Positions 52,846-61,274 of a DNA stretch of 64,000 nucleotides are shown here, piece after piece. The notes below the pieces were generated by a model. It saw nothing but the letters and a program-made list of their open reading frames with translations, was not told the DNA's origin and made no database searches. Origin of the DNA: Acidobacteriaceae bacterium. Lineage in GTDB: Bacteria; Acidobacteriota; Terriglobia; Terriglobales; Acidobacteriaceae. The stretch is from assembly GCA_003131585.1 (NCBI GenBank), contig PKVW01000036.1:1728-65727 (forward strand), in the 5' to 3' direction. The translations under genes and the position numbers were made by a program. How positions within the stretch are numbered: the stretch's first letter is position 1; each line of letters opens with the position of its first letter.

Positions 52846-53136
52846 ATGAACTTTCTGTCTCAATTGCTGCGGGGGATTGCGTTTGTTCCGGCGCTGGTGA
52901 ACGGAATTGAAGGGCTCTTCGGCAACAAGCCGGGAGCTGAGAAGAAGGATGCGGCAATGTCGTTCCTGCAGAATGCGCTGGCCATGACGGACGCCGTGGC
53001 GGCGCGGGAGATCATCGAGCCGGACAAGTTCAGGGACGGCATTTCAAAGATTATCGATGGCACGGTGGAATGCTTGAATGCCTCCACATGGTGCAAGCAG
53101 CCATCGGCCACAAGAACCGAGACTTCCGCTCGATGA
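52846..53136 (+). CDS. Small phage protein of unknown function
   Basis: 96 residues from ATG 52846, with AAGGAGGA directly before it. A hydrophobic N-terminal segment (FLSQLLRGIAFVPALVNGIEGLFG) and a helical remainder (EKKDAAMSFLQNALAMTDAVAAREII). Last gene of the element. Its stop is 3 bp from the convergent E2 gene, leaving no room for a terminator. Confidence 0.5.
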   Translation: MNFLSQLLRGIAFVPALVNGIEGLFGNKPGAEKKDAAMSFLQNALAMTDAVAAREIIEPDKFRDGISKIIDGTVECLNASTWCKQPSATRTETSAR

Positions 53137-53139
53137 AGG

Positions 53140-54486
53140 CTAGCCGATCTCCTCACTCCAGTTTTCCAGCGTCTTCTTGACCAAGGCCATGAACTGGTCG
53201 GCGACGGCGCCGTCGATGAGGCGGTGATCGTAGCCGAGCGTCAGGTGAACGACCGAGCGGATGGCGATGGAATCGTTGCCTTCCTTATCGGTAATGACCA
53301 GAGGCTGCTTGGTAATGCCGCCCACGCCCATGATGGCGGAGTTCGGTTGATTGATGATGGGCAGACCGAAGACGGCGCCGAACTGGCCGGGGTTGGTGAC
53401 GGTGAAAGTGGAACCTTCAACGTCTTCAGGCTTGAGCTTCTTGCTGCGGGCACGCTCGCCCAGGTCCGTGATGCCGCGTTGCAAGCCGAGGAAGTTGAGG
53501 TCACCGGCATTCTTCAGGACGGGCACGATGAGCCCCCAGTCGAGGGCGACGGCGATTCCCACGTTGATGTGACGGTGGTAGCGGACGCTCTCGGCTTCCA
53601 GTGAGGCATTGACGATGGGGAACTGTTGTACGGCGATGATCGCGGCGCGCACAAAGAACGGCATGAAGGTAAGGCGGACGCCGTGACGCTGCTCGAATCC
53701 GCTCTTGTGTTTGGCGCGCAGGGTAACGATGCGGGTGAAATCCACTTCGTACATGCAGTGGACGTGGGCGCTGGTGCGGCGCGACTCGATCATGCGCTGG
53801 GCGATGATCTTGCGCATGTTGGTCAAGGGAACGAGGTCTCCGGGATAGGCGGCGGGAGCGGGCGAAGCGGCGGGACGAGAAGCGATCGCTGCAGGCTGCT
53901 GCGCAAGTGCCGGCGGAGCGGTCGGGGCCGAAGACGGGCGTGCGATGAAGGCCATGATGTCCTGCTTGGTGATGCGGCCGCCGAGGCCGGTGCCGGAAAT
54001 CCGCGAGAGACTGACACCGTGCTCGCGGGCGATCTTACGGACCAGCGGCGATGAGCGGGCTTCGTCTTCTTGGGTTGCCTCATGCGCCGGCGGAACGCTG
54101 GCAGTTGCCACGGGCCTCGCTGCCGCGGCGGGCTTCTTCTCTTCTTTCGCTTCTGGATCTGGCTTTTCTGGAGCTGGTTTTTCCGGGGCTGGCTTTTCCG
54201 GTGTTGAAGCGGCCGGTGCCGCGGGCTTCGAGGGCGCGAGGGCTTCGCCGTCGGCGGCAATCGTACCGACTACCGTGTTCACCCCGACCGTTGTGCCCTC
54301 GGAGACTTTGATCTCCTGCAGGACTCCGGAGGCGGGGGCGGGAATTTCTGCGTCGACCTTGTCGGTGGAGATCTCGAAGAGAGGCTCGTCGCGCTGAATC
54401 TTATCGCCAGGTTTCTTCAGCCACTTGGTAATAGTGCCCTCGACAATGGATTCGCCCATCTGGGGCATGATGATGTCAGTCGGCAT
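53140..54486 (-). CDS. 2-oxoacid dehydrogenase E2 (dihydrolipoyl acyltransferase)
   Basis: Core acyltransferase of a pyruvate or branched-chain 2-oxoacid dehydrogenase complex. 448 residues from ATG 54486 (PTDIIMPQMGESI). Lipoyl domain 1-75, with the lipoyl-lysine in EISTDKVDAEI (about 43). Linker Pro/Ala/Lys-rich. Peripheral-subunit-binding domain about 147-185 (RSSPLVRKIAREHGVSLSRI). Acyltransferase C-domain with the catalytic motif LGYDHRLIDGA. Operates with the E1 alpha/beta, lpdA and lipB genes upstream. Confidence 0.93.
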   Translation of the reverse strand: MPTDIIMPQMGESIVEGTITKWLKKPGDKIQRDEPLFEISTDKVDAEIPAPASGVLQEIKVSEGTTVGVNTVVGTIAADGEALAPSKPAAPAASTPEKPAPEKPAPEKPDPEAKEEKKPAAAARPVATASVPPAHEATQEDEARSSPLVRKIAREHGVSLSRISGTGLGGRITKQDIMAFIARPSSAPTAPPALAQQPAAIASRPAASPAPAAYPGDLVPLTNMRKIIAQRMIESRRTSAHVHCMYEVDFTRIVTLRAKHKSGFEQRHGVRLTFMPFFVRAAIIAVQQFPIVNASLEAESVRYHRHINVGIAVALDWGLIVPVLKNAGDLNFLGLQRGITDLGERARSKKLKPEDVEGSTFTVTNPGQFGAVFGLPIINQPNSAIMGVGGITKQPLVITDKEGNDSIAIRSVVHLTLGYDHRLIDGAVADQFMALVKKTLENWSEEIG

Positions 54487-54668
54487 GATTTCCTTCCACG
54501 CGGCCCCATTGTTCGGGACAGAGGGCCGGACGCAAACGAACATTATAGCGGGTGGGGGAGTTGGGGTGGGGAGGTGGGCAATGTGCGGTAGTGAATGTCG
54601 CCGCTGCTCTCTTCATAGGCCTCGGTTCTCCGTCTTATCCCGAACCGAGAGCGCCAGTCCTTGTAGTG

Positions 54669-55217
54669 CTAGTGTGCGTCTTTGCCCGCATCGCCGGTTG
54701 GCGGAGCCACGCCGAAAGTGGTCTTCCAGTAGTCCTGAACCGCGGGCGGAAGCTTTTCCATGTGCGAGAGGAGGCTGGTGATCTTCCACATGTCTTGCTC
54801 GCTTAGAGTTTTTTCCCACGAGGGCATGCCGGTGTAGCGGACGCCGGTGCGGATGGCATAGAAGATGTGCCACTCGGGGTCGTCGGGCGGATCGGAGACA
54901 AGATTGGGAGGGGGCGGGTAGAAGGAGTTGGCGAGAGAGGAGGGCTTGCGGTCAAGGTCGCCGTGGCAGAGGGCGCAGTTCATGCTGTAAAGCTTCATGC
55001 CATCTTCAAGGTTCTGGTCGTTGGGAGGCACAGGGTTGGTGACACGAGGAGCGTGGCGTTCCATGGATGCATCGAGGGCAGTGTTTGCGATGCGGTGCTC
55101 GAGGTGAGGCGGAGCTGCGTTCGCGTTGGTGGGAAAGAAGCCCAGCATGGCGAAGCCGAGTGCGCCGAGCGCGAGTACGAGAAGGGTGACGATAACGCCG
55201 AGAAAGAATTTGCCCAT
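54669..55217 (-). CDS. Membrane-anchored cytochrome c
   Basis: 182 residues. N-terminal membrane anchor (about 2-30). Heme c site CALCH (about 81-85), with an axial Met probably in TGMPSW (about 129-134). Electron carrier on the periplasmic side. It lies between E1 beta and E2, an odd place for a respiratory gene; whether it is cotranscribed is unclear. Confidence 0.85.
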   Translation of the reverse strand: MGKFFLGVIVTLLVLALGALGFAMLGFFPTNANAAPPHLEHRIANTALDASMERHAPRVTNPVPPNDQNLEDGMKLYSMNCALCHGDLDRKPSSLANSFYPPPPNLVSDPPDDPEWHIFYAIRTGVRYTGMPSWEKTLSEQDMWKITSLLSHMEKLPPAVQDYWKTTFGVAPPTGDAGKDAH

Positions 55218-55300
55218 GGATCGCCTCCGGAAGGACTATTGTGGCAGAAAGAGTGGGTGGGAGGCTAGTTTTGGGTCCAGGCGGCTGTCGATACGCGCGC

Positions 55301-56287
55301 TCAATATGCCTTCAGGCGGCGCGCCTCGCGGATCACGTCGCTCACCTTGGGCAAGTAGTGCTCTTCCTGCGGCGGAGAGAACGGGACGGCGGAGTCGAGA
55401 CCAGCGATGCGGACGATGGGGCCGTCGAGATCGTCGAAGGCTTCCTCGTTGATGATGGCGGCGATTTCACCGGCCAGGCCTCCGGTGCGGGAATGCTCGT
55501 GCAGGATGATGACCTTGTTAGTTTTCTTCACGGTCTGCGCGATGGCTTCGCGATCAAGCGGCGAGACAGTACGGAGGTCGAGGATCTCCAGATCAATTCC
55601 TTCTTTGCTCAAGACCTCGGCGGCTTCCAGCGCGGTATGAACCATCGCTGCATAAGTAATGATGCTGAGATCGCGGCCTTCGCGGACGATGTTCGCTTTG
55701 CCGATGGGGACGACGTAATCCTCTGCGGGAACTTCGCCCTTGATGCGGCGGTAGAGATATTTGTGCTCGAAGAAGATGCAGGGATTGTTGTCGCGGATGG
55801 CGGCTTTGATCAGGCCTTTGGCGTCGTAAGGCGTGGCCGGGCAGATTACTTTCAGGCCGGGATTGTGGACGAACCACATCTCGGGATTCTGCGAGTGGAA
55901 GGGGCCGCCGTGGACGTATCCGCCGCTGGGGCCGCGCAGCACGAGCGGAGCGGGCGCGCCCCAGAGATAATGCGTCTTCGCAACCATGTTGCTGATCTGG
56001 TTGAAGGCGCAGCCGATGAAGTCCATGAACTGGAATTCGGCGACGGGGCGCACGCCGGTGAGCGAGGCTCCGAAGGCCGCGCCTACGATGGCGGATTCGG
56101 CAATGGGCGTGTCGATGACGCGCTCGGGGCCGAAGCGGTCGATGAGACCGTCGGTAACTTTGAACGCGCCGCCGTAGATGCCGATGTCTTCGCCAAGGCA
56201 GAAGACGGAGGGATCACGGTCCATTTCTTCCCAGATTCCCTGGCGGATGGCTTCGAGGTAGGTGAGTTGCATAGGGTTAAATTCCAA
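55301..56287 (-). CDS. 2-oxoacid dehydrogenase E1 beta subunit
   Basis: 328 residues, family length. Motifs: GEDIGIYGGAFKVTDGL, RVIDTPIAESAIVGAAFGAS, EFQFMDFIGCAFNQISN, PSGGYVHGGPFHSQNPE and LHEHSRTGGLAGEIAAIINEEAFDDLDGP. Pairs with E1 alpha at 57210-58520 to decarboxylate the 2-oxoacid with TPP. An orphan antitoxin gene sits opposite its start. ATG at 56272 is a possible shorter start. Confidence 0.93.
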   Translation of the reverse strand: MEFNPMQLTYLEAIRQGIWEEMDRDPSVFCLGEDIGIYGGAFKVTDGLIDRFGPERVIDTPIAESAIVGAAFGASLTGVRPVAEFQFMDFIGCAFNQISNMVAKTHYLWGAPAPLVLRGPSGGYVHGGPFHSQNPEMWFVHNPGLKVICPATPYDAKGLIKAAIRDNNPCIFFEHKYLYRRIKGEVPAEDYVVPIGKANIVREGRDLSIITYAAMVHTALEAAEVLSKEGIDLEILDLRTVSPLDREAIAQTVKKTNKVIILHEHSRTGGLAGEIAAIINEEAFDDLDGPIVRIAGLDSAVPFSPPQEEHYLPKVSDVIREARRLKAY

Positions 56288-56358
56288 AACTTCTTTGCCA
56301 CGGATTTACAGGGATTATGACGGATAAAGCTATTTCTTTTCTTGCCGAAGATCAGCCT

Positions 56359-56544
56359 ATGAGATCAACCATGTCAGACACCGACGCGCGTCGCAACTTC
56401 AGCAAACTGCTCGATCGTGTCGAGCGCGGCGAGCGGATTGTCATCACTCGATATGGCAAACCGTTTGTGGCGGTGATCCCTATCTCCGACCTCCGAATGT
56501 TGGGGCAAACTAAAACGAAACGCCAACGGATGGCTTCGAGATAG
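56359..56544 (+). CDS. Orphan Phd/YefM-type antitoxin
   Basis: 61 residues. SDTDARRNFSKLLDRVERGERI gives the Phd/YefM DNA-binding fold, followed by VITRYGKPFVAVIPISDL. No toxin gene lies next to it. ATGs at 56317 and 56359 are possible; the family start fits the second. It is the only plus-strand gene among minus-strand dehydrogenase genes, so probably a remnant of a toxin-antitoxin insertion. Confidence 0.7.
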   Translation: MRSTMSDTDARRNFSKLLDRVERGERIVITRYGKPFVAVIPISDLRMLGQTKTKRQRMASR

Positions 56545-56559
56545 GTGGGATTGCATGGT

Positions 56560-57207
56560 TTATTCGATCTTTGCCTGAATCTTCTTCGGTAAATCGATGC
56601 CGCGAAAATAAACGAGATGGACCGGCCCGTCCAGAACCTCAGTTCCTAAATTTTCCCATTCATATCTGAGATAGACATAGAGTTCGATATTTCGGGCCAT
56701 GTGCTCTTTGGGTACCTCGAACACGATGCTCTGGTTCTTTGGAATCCACCATTCGGTCATGAAATCAACTCGCTGGAACTTTGGGACCGGCGGATGTTTA
56801 GGTTCGTCAGGCGGGGACTTGCGCCCGGACGCGTCGGTCATCTGCATCCACGGGCCGGGGTCATGTTCTTCCAGGTAATACCGCACTGGCGCTTCGGCCC
56901 CGTCAGGGTGAGCCTTCGCGGACTTTACAATCTCGAGACCATTTGCTTTGCCAGGAAAGTTCATCTCGACCGGGATTCGTATGTCCCAAGCGGTCCAATT
57001 ATGCAGCCTCAACTTTATGGTTCCCTGTTCTTTGTCGAAGCTCTCGAACTCAATCGAGACCCTCTGATTCTTTGGGATGACTGTCGGGTCCTGGTCGCTT
57101 TTCGTCTGTGCCTGAGATGTGACCGAAACACAAAGCACGCCTATGAACAGCAAAGGAGCGACGTCTCGCAACCGTAACCGACATCGTACATTTGCGGATG
57201 AATTCAT
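56560..57207 (-). CDS. Exported protein of unknown function
   Basis: 215 residues from ATG 57207. Signal peptide (VAPLLFIGVLCVSVTSQAQ). The mature domain is beta-rich, with KNQRVSIEFESFDKEQGTIKLRLHNWTAWDIRIPVEMNF and a cluster of basic/aromatic residues. No family recognised. It overlaps the end of E1 alpha closely and lies inside the dehydrogenase cluster, without an obvious functional tie. A longer upstream frame is a shadow of E1 alpha. Confidence 0.55.
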   Translation of the reverse strand: MNSSANVRCRLRLRDVAPLLFIGVLCVSVTSQAQTKSDQDPTVIPKNQRVSIEFESFDKEQGTIKLRLHNWTAWDIRIPVEMNFPGKANGLEIVKSAKAHPDGAEAPVRYYLEEHDPGPWMQMTDASGRKSPPDEPKHPPVPKFQRVDFMTEWWIPKNQSIVFEVPKEHMARNIELYVYLRYEWENLGTEVLDGPVHLVYFRGIDLPKKIQAKIE

Positions 57208-57209
57208 CT

Positions 57210-58520
57210 TCACTTCAAATGGACTGCGGCTTCGGTCTCCTTGAAGCCGCCCGTTCCCTTCTTCACCTTCGGCATCCCATACTTCGGCTTGATCTCGTGA
57301 CACCCGTCTTCGCAGAAGACGCCGCCCTCCGCTGATTCCGGCGTCGGCATTGGAGAGTTCACCGCGATCTCGCGCTCGGCTTCGATCACCCGCTCGACTT
57401 CGGCAATCAATTCCGCGTTCTCCTTCGCGGTCAGCCACTTCTTTTCTTTCACCAGATAATTCTCGAAGCGCGCGATCGGGTCGCGCTTCTTCCAGAAGTC
57501 GAACATGGGCTTCGGCACATACGCGGCGGCGTCGTGGATGGCATGGCCTTTCATGCGCATCATTTTCGCTTCGATCATGGTGGGGCCTTCGCCGCGATGG
57601 GCGCGCTCGACGGCTTCGTGTGCGGCGTCATAGACCTGGCAGGCGTCGGTGCCGTCGACGATCACGCCGGGGATGCCGTATCCGATGGCGCGTTCGGCGA
57701 GGTCTTTGCAGCGGTACTGAATTTCTGACGGCGTGGAGTAGGCCCAGAGATTGCTTTCGACGAAAAGCACGAGGCCAAGGTTCTGCACGGCGGCGAAGTT
57801 GATGCCTTCATAGGTAACCCCGGTGGACTGGCCGCCGTCGCCGATGTAGGTCATGACAGCGAGGTTGCGCCCCTGGAGACGCGCGCCGAGTGCGACGCCG
57901 GCCATGACAGGGATGAGATCGCCGAGCATGGAGATAGGCGAGACCATGTTGCGCTTTTCGATGTCGCCGAAGTGCGAGGTGCCGTCGCGGCCGCGGGTGG
58001 GCGAATCGGCCTTGGCCATGTACTGCATCATGGTGTCACTGGCGCGAAAGCCGCGCACCAGCAGCGATCCCTGGTTGCGGATCATGGGCGCGAACCAGTC
58101 GTCTTTGTCGAGAGCGTAGGCGGAGGCGCAGGAGCAGGCTTCCTGGCCGAGTCCGAAGTAGACTCCGCCGACGACCTTGCCCTGCTTGTAAAGGTTTTCG
58201 AGGGCCGTCTCCATTTTGCGGTTGAGCAGCATGTAGCGATAGATCTCGATGCACTGCTTCTTGTCGAGATACTTGGAGTCGCGGATTGGAGGGACCGGAG
58301 CGTTAAGGTTGCCGGTGACTTCGTAGCGGATGTGCTCGGCGCCGTCTTTGTCTTTCTCTATCACTTGACGGACGGTGAGATCGGGATGCTCGAGGCGCGT
58401 ATCAGGGATGGAGTAGGTGCGGAGATCGGTGCGGTCGGGACTGGATCGAGAGGGCCCGTTACGCCCGCGGTTGCCGTTGGAGTTGGAGCTATGCTTTGAG
58501 CTCTTTTTCTTGATCGCCAT
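57210..58520 (-). CDS. 2-oxoacid dehydrogenase E1 alpha subunit
   Basis: 436 residues. An N-terminal low-complexity, basic Ser/Asn/Arg-rich extension of about 30 residues precedes the core. The TPP motif is GDGGQSTGVTYEGINFAAVQN (about 226-246). Other markers: GGVYFGLGQEACSCASAYAL, RNQGSLLVRGF and AKMMRMKGHAIHDAAAYVP. The C-terminus has an extra Cys-containing tail (VFCEDGCHEIKPKYG). It catalyses the decarboxylation step with E1 beta. Substrate (pyruvate or branched-chain) is not decided. Confidence 0.92.
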   Translation of the reverse strand: MAIKKKSSKHSSNSNGNRGRNGPSRSSPDRTDLRTYSIPDTRLEHPDLTVRQVIEKDKDGAEHIRYEVTGNLNAPVPPIRDSKYLDKKQCIEIYRYMLLNRKMETALENLYKQGKVVGGVYFGLGQEACSCASAYALDKDDWFAPMIRNQGSLLVRGFRASDTMMQYMAKADSPTRGRDGTSHFGDIEKRNMVSPISMLGDLIPVMAGVALGARLQGRNLAVMTYIGDGGQSTGVTYEGINFAAVQNLGLVLFVESNLWAYSTPSEIQYRCKDLAERAIGYGIPGVIVDGTDACQVYDAAHEAVERAHRGEGPTMIEAKMMRMKGHAIHDAAAYVPKPMFDFWKKRDPIARFENYLVKEKKWLTAKENAELIAEVERVIEAEREIAVNSPMPTPESAEGGVFCEDGCHEIKPKYGMPKVKKGTGGFKETEAAVHLK

Positions 58521-58635
58521 GGTGGAGGCCTGCGCTGCGAGCGCAATTGATTAATGCTATCGCAGAGTGGCAGATTGGGCTAGGGAGAGTGTCGCAAGCA
58601 TGTTTACCTCCCGTGAGCGATGGCAAGATGCCCTG

Positions 58636-58664
58636 GCGACAGCCGGCGAGACGCCGGCGCTACG
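58636..58664. repeat. REP-like repeat at lipB 3' end
   Basis: 29-bp element that matches 43025-43053 at 28 of 29 bases. The lipB stop codon and last residues fall inside it, so the repeat supplied the 3' end of the gene. Confidence 0.7.
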
Positions 58665-59532
58665 TCCAAGTCGTGCCATCTTCTTTGTGGTGCAGTTCGC
58701 GGAGTTCGGCGGGCGGCTTCATCGGGACACCGACAGTGTGGCCGAGCAGTGCATCGAGCGTCTCAACCCAGAGCATTTGGCTCGAAAACACTACGCCGAA
58801 GTTGCGGGAGATGGATTCGGCAACCGCGTTCAGGTCGAGGGGCTTGCCGAGTTGCTGCTGCATCGAGGTGACCGGCTTTGTCGTGATGCCGCAGGGGATG
58901 ATCAGGTTGAAGTAGCTGATGTCCGTGTTGACGTTGAGGGCGAAGCCGTGCGAGGTAACGAAGCGGGAGATGTGGACTCCGATGGCCGCGATCTTGGCTT
59001 CGGCTGCATGCACAGCACCAGCAGAAAGCAGGTCCCTCGACTTCAGAGAACGATTCTGCGAATCGTTCTCTTCCGCTCGGGATGACAAAGGGTTGGGATT
59101 GGTCCAGACGCCGGTTACACACTGAATGCGTTTCGTCGGGATCGCAAAGTCGGCGCAGGCGCGGATCAATACTTCTTCTAGGCGGCGGACGAATTCGACG
59201 ACGCCGAGCGTCTTGCGATTTCCGTCGGGCGTGGCGAATCCGCGCAGGTCGAAGATGGGATAGCCGACGATCTGGCCGGGGCCGTGGAAGGTGACGTCGC
59301 CGCCACGGTCGCATTCGAAAAGCTCGACGCCGAGTTTCTTGAGGAGTTCAGGCGAGGCGATGACGTTGGCTGCTTTGGCGTTGCGTCCGAGAGTGATGAC
59401 CGGTGTATGTTCGAGTAGGAGGAGAACGTCTCCGATTTTTTCCTCTTTGCGCAGGTCGACGAACTGCTGCTGCAGGCGCAGCCCGGTGGCGTAGTCGACG
59501 GTGCCAAGTTGGACTAGGGAGATCAAATTCAA
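58660..59532 (-). CDS. lipB: Octanoyltransferase with in-frame repeat insertion
   Basis: Transfers octanoyl groups from ACP to lipoyl domains, e.g. the E2 gene product here. 290 residues versus about 210-240 usually. Conserved: RGGDVTFHGPGQIVGYPI (about 77-94), the lysine in AKIAAIGVHISR (Lys180) and the catalytic Cys in PCGI (Cys214). Residues about 145-179 (58996-59100) are not family sequence; they are encoded by a GGATGACA-type repeat with a 12-bp palindrome. The stop codon lies in another repeat. The active site appears intact, so function is probably kept. Confidence 0.9.
   Translation of the reverse strand: MNLISLVQLGTVDYATGLRLQQQFVDLRKEEKIGDVLLLLEHTPVITLGRNAKAANVIASPELLKKLGVELFECDRGGDVTFHGPGQIVGYPIFDLRGFATPDGNRKTLGVVEFVRRLEEVLIRACADFAIPTKRIQCVTGVWTNPNPLSSRAEENDSQNRSLKSRDLLSAGAVHAAEAKIAAIGVHISRFVTSHGFALNVNTDISYFNLIIPCGITTKPVTSMQQQLGKPLDLNAVAESISRNFGVVFSSQMLWVETLDALLGHTVGVPMKPPAELRELHHKEDGTTWT
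58996..59100. repeat. GGATGACA-type repeat inserted in lipB
   Basis: AGAGAACGATTC (59045-59056) and GAATCGTTCTCT (59060-59071) form a perfect 12-bp stem. GCTCGGGATGACA follows at 59076-59088. It keeps the reading frame open and adds about 35 residues between GVWT and KIAAIGV. Confidence 0.75.
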
Positions 59533-59617
59533 ACCGCCCCGGACTTGCGCGGATTCATACGGAGCAAAACGTGAACCATTTCACCACAGAGGTACAGGAG
59601 ACGCGGAGGAAGACATA

Positions 59618-59643
59618 GATCCTTCGCTTTGCTCGGGATGACA
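59618..59643. repeat. GGATGACA-type dispersed repeat
   Basis: GATCCTTCGCTTTGCTCGGG, then ATGACA, in the lpdA-lipB spacer. Full-length end of the family also seen at 44425 and 61209. Confidence 0.75.
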
Positions 59644-59695
59644 GCATTCGGTTTTTTATCCGTGTTCATCTGCGTGAATTCGTGGCCATACAGGT

Positions 59696-61111
59696 TCAGG
59701 CGTTAATCGCGATCCCGTACACGCTGTTTGCCGCGTCCAGCATGGCTTCGGCCAGAGTCGGGTGGGCGTGGATGGTCCACATCAAGTCTTCGACAGTGGC
59801 TTCGAGTTCCATGGCGGCGACGGCTTCGGCGATCAGTTCCGTGGCCTGCGGGCCAATGATGTGCACGCCGAGAATCTCGCCGTAGTCGGCGTCCGACACA
59901 ATCTTGATGAAGCCTTCGTGCTGGCCGACGATGGAGGCGCGCGAGTTCGCGGTGAAAGGGAATTTGCCGACTTTCACGTTGTATCCGGCTTCGCGGGCTC
60001 TCGTTTCAGTGAGGCCGACGCTGCCGATTTCCGGATGGCAATACGTGGCTCCAGGAATGTGTTCAGGGTTGATGGGCTTGCCCGGCTTGCCCGCGATCTT
60101 GGCCACGGCCACAATCGCTTCCATTGCGCCCACATGCGCCAGTTGCGGCGAGCCCAGCACGATGTCGCCGACGGCGTAAACGCCGGGTTCGGCAGTCTGC
60201 ATCCAGGAATCGGTCTTGATGAATTCGCGGTCCGGCTTAATCTTGGTACGCTCCAGGCCGATGTTGTGGGTGCGTGGCTTGCGGCCTACCGCGATCAGAA
60301 TTTTCTCGGCGTCGATCTTCCGTTGCTTCCCGTCGACCGTGATCCTCATGGAAACGCCAGCCTTCGTCTTCTCAACTTTGTCGACCTTCGCGCTGGTGTG
60401 GAAGTTGATGCCACGCTTGCGGAATACGCGCGCCAGTTCCTTGGAGACTTCTTCATCTTCAACGGGAACAAGCCGTGGCAGCATTTCGACGATGGTGACT
60501 TCACAATCGAAAGAGCGATAGATCGACGCGAACTCCACCCCTACGGCTCCCGCGCCAACAATGACGAGCGACTTCGGCATCTCTTTCAGGCTGAGAATCT
60601 CGATGTTGGTAAGAATGCGGTCGTTGGTCTCAAGCCCGGGCAACATGCGAGCTTCCGAGCCAGTGGCGAGAATGACGTTCTTCGCCTTGAGACGGCTGGC
60701 TTTGCCATCGTTCACGACTTCCACCGTGTGCAGACCGTTTTGCGCCGAACCCGTCAGCTTTCCGTAGCCCTTCACGGTCTCAACTTTGTTCTTCTTCATC
60801 AGAAACTCGAGGCCTTTGGCGTGCTTGGCCACGATCCTCGACTTGCGATCCTGGACCGCAGCCCAGTTCAGCTTGCGCGCGTCCACGCCTTCGATGCCAA
60901 ATTCCTTGGCGTCTTTGAGGTGGTCCCAGAGTTCGGCATTGAAGAGCAGAGCTTTGGTCGGAATACAGCCCACGTGAAGGCAGGTGCCGCCGAGGAATCC
61001 ATCTTTTTCGATGAGTGCTGTTTTGAGACCCCACTGGCCCGCTCGGATGGCGGCAGTATAGCCAGCGGGGCCGCTGCCGATGATGGCGACGTCGTAAGTG
61101 GTTTCTGGCAA
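59696..61111 (-). CDS. lpdA: Dihydrolipoyl dehydrogenase (E3)
   Basis: Flavoprotein that reoxidises dihydrolipoamide in 2-oxoacid dehydrogenase complexes. 471 residues. FAD motif GSGPAGYTAAIRAGQ near the N-terminus, redox-active disulfide GGTCLHVGCIPTKAL (about 41-55), NAD motif GAGAVGVEFASIYRSF, and the C-terminal HAHPTLAEA (His/Glu active-site pair). Encoded upstream of lipB and the E1/E2 genes on the same strand. Confidence 0.95.
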   Translation of the reverse strand: MPETTYDVAIIGSGPAGYTAAIRAGQWGLKTALIEKDGFLGGTCLHVGCIPTKALLFNAELWDHLKDAKEFGIEGVDARKLNWAAVQDRKSRIVAKHAKGLEFLMKKNKVETVKGYGKLTGSAQNGLHTVEVVNDGKASRLKAKNVILATGSEARMLPGLETNDRILTNIEILSLKEMPKSLVIVGAGAVGVEFASIYRSFDCEVTIVEMLPRLVPVEDEEVSKELARVFRKRGINFHTSAKVDKVEKTKAGVSMRITVDGKQRKIDAEKILIAVGRKPRTHNIGLERTKIKPDREFIKTDSWMQTAEPGVYAVGDIVLGSPQLAHVGAMEAIVAVAKIAGKPGKPINPEHIPGATYCHPEIGSVGLTETRAREAGYNVKVGKFPFTANSRASIVGQHEGFIKIVSDADYGEILGVHIIGPQATELIAEAVAAMELEATVEDLMWTIHAHPTLAEAMLDAANSVYGIAINA

Positions 61112-61208
61112 AGGAATCGTCCTCAGTAAGAAGAGATGACTAAAGGCAAACGAATGATTCTAGAACAGCGGGGCGGGTGAGACCAAACCGCAGCAGTGGC
61201 GAGGTAGG

Positions 61209-61267
61209 GATCCTTCGACTCCGTAGCAGTCGCTAATCGCGAAGCTGCTGCTGCGCTCAGGATGACA
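61209..61267. repeat. GGATGACA-type dispersed repeat
   Basis: GATCCTTCGACTCCG at the left end, CTCAGGATGACA at the right, with a dyad-rich middle (CGCGAAGC). Between rpsA and lpdA. One of at least five copies in the window. Confidence 0.7.
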
Positions 61268-61274
61268 GAGTAGT

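Larger units (their letters stand above)
23986..53136. mobile_element. Phage-like element, incomplete or domesticated prophage
   Basis: The set of repressor, sigma-like protein, large terminase, portal, protease, major capsid, connector, tail proteins and giant fibres defines a tailed-phage lineage. Missing are an integrase or transposase, replication genes, a tape-measure protein and a recognisable endolysin. No attachment-site repeat was found by eye. Its last gene ends 3 bp from the convergent E2 gene. Host-type dispersed repeats lie inside it. Boundaries are gene-based and approximate. Confidence 0.75.

Noticed and set aside
23904-53139. Attachment-site repeats at the phage-region edges
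   Set aside because: No matching direct repeat was seen by eye; the left edge is a heptad hairpin of the host family.
57208-57438. Longer start of the exported protein within E1 alpha
   Set aside because: It would overlap the E1 alpha reading frame, and the signal peptide begins at 57207.
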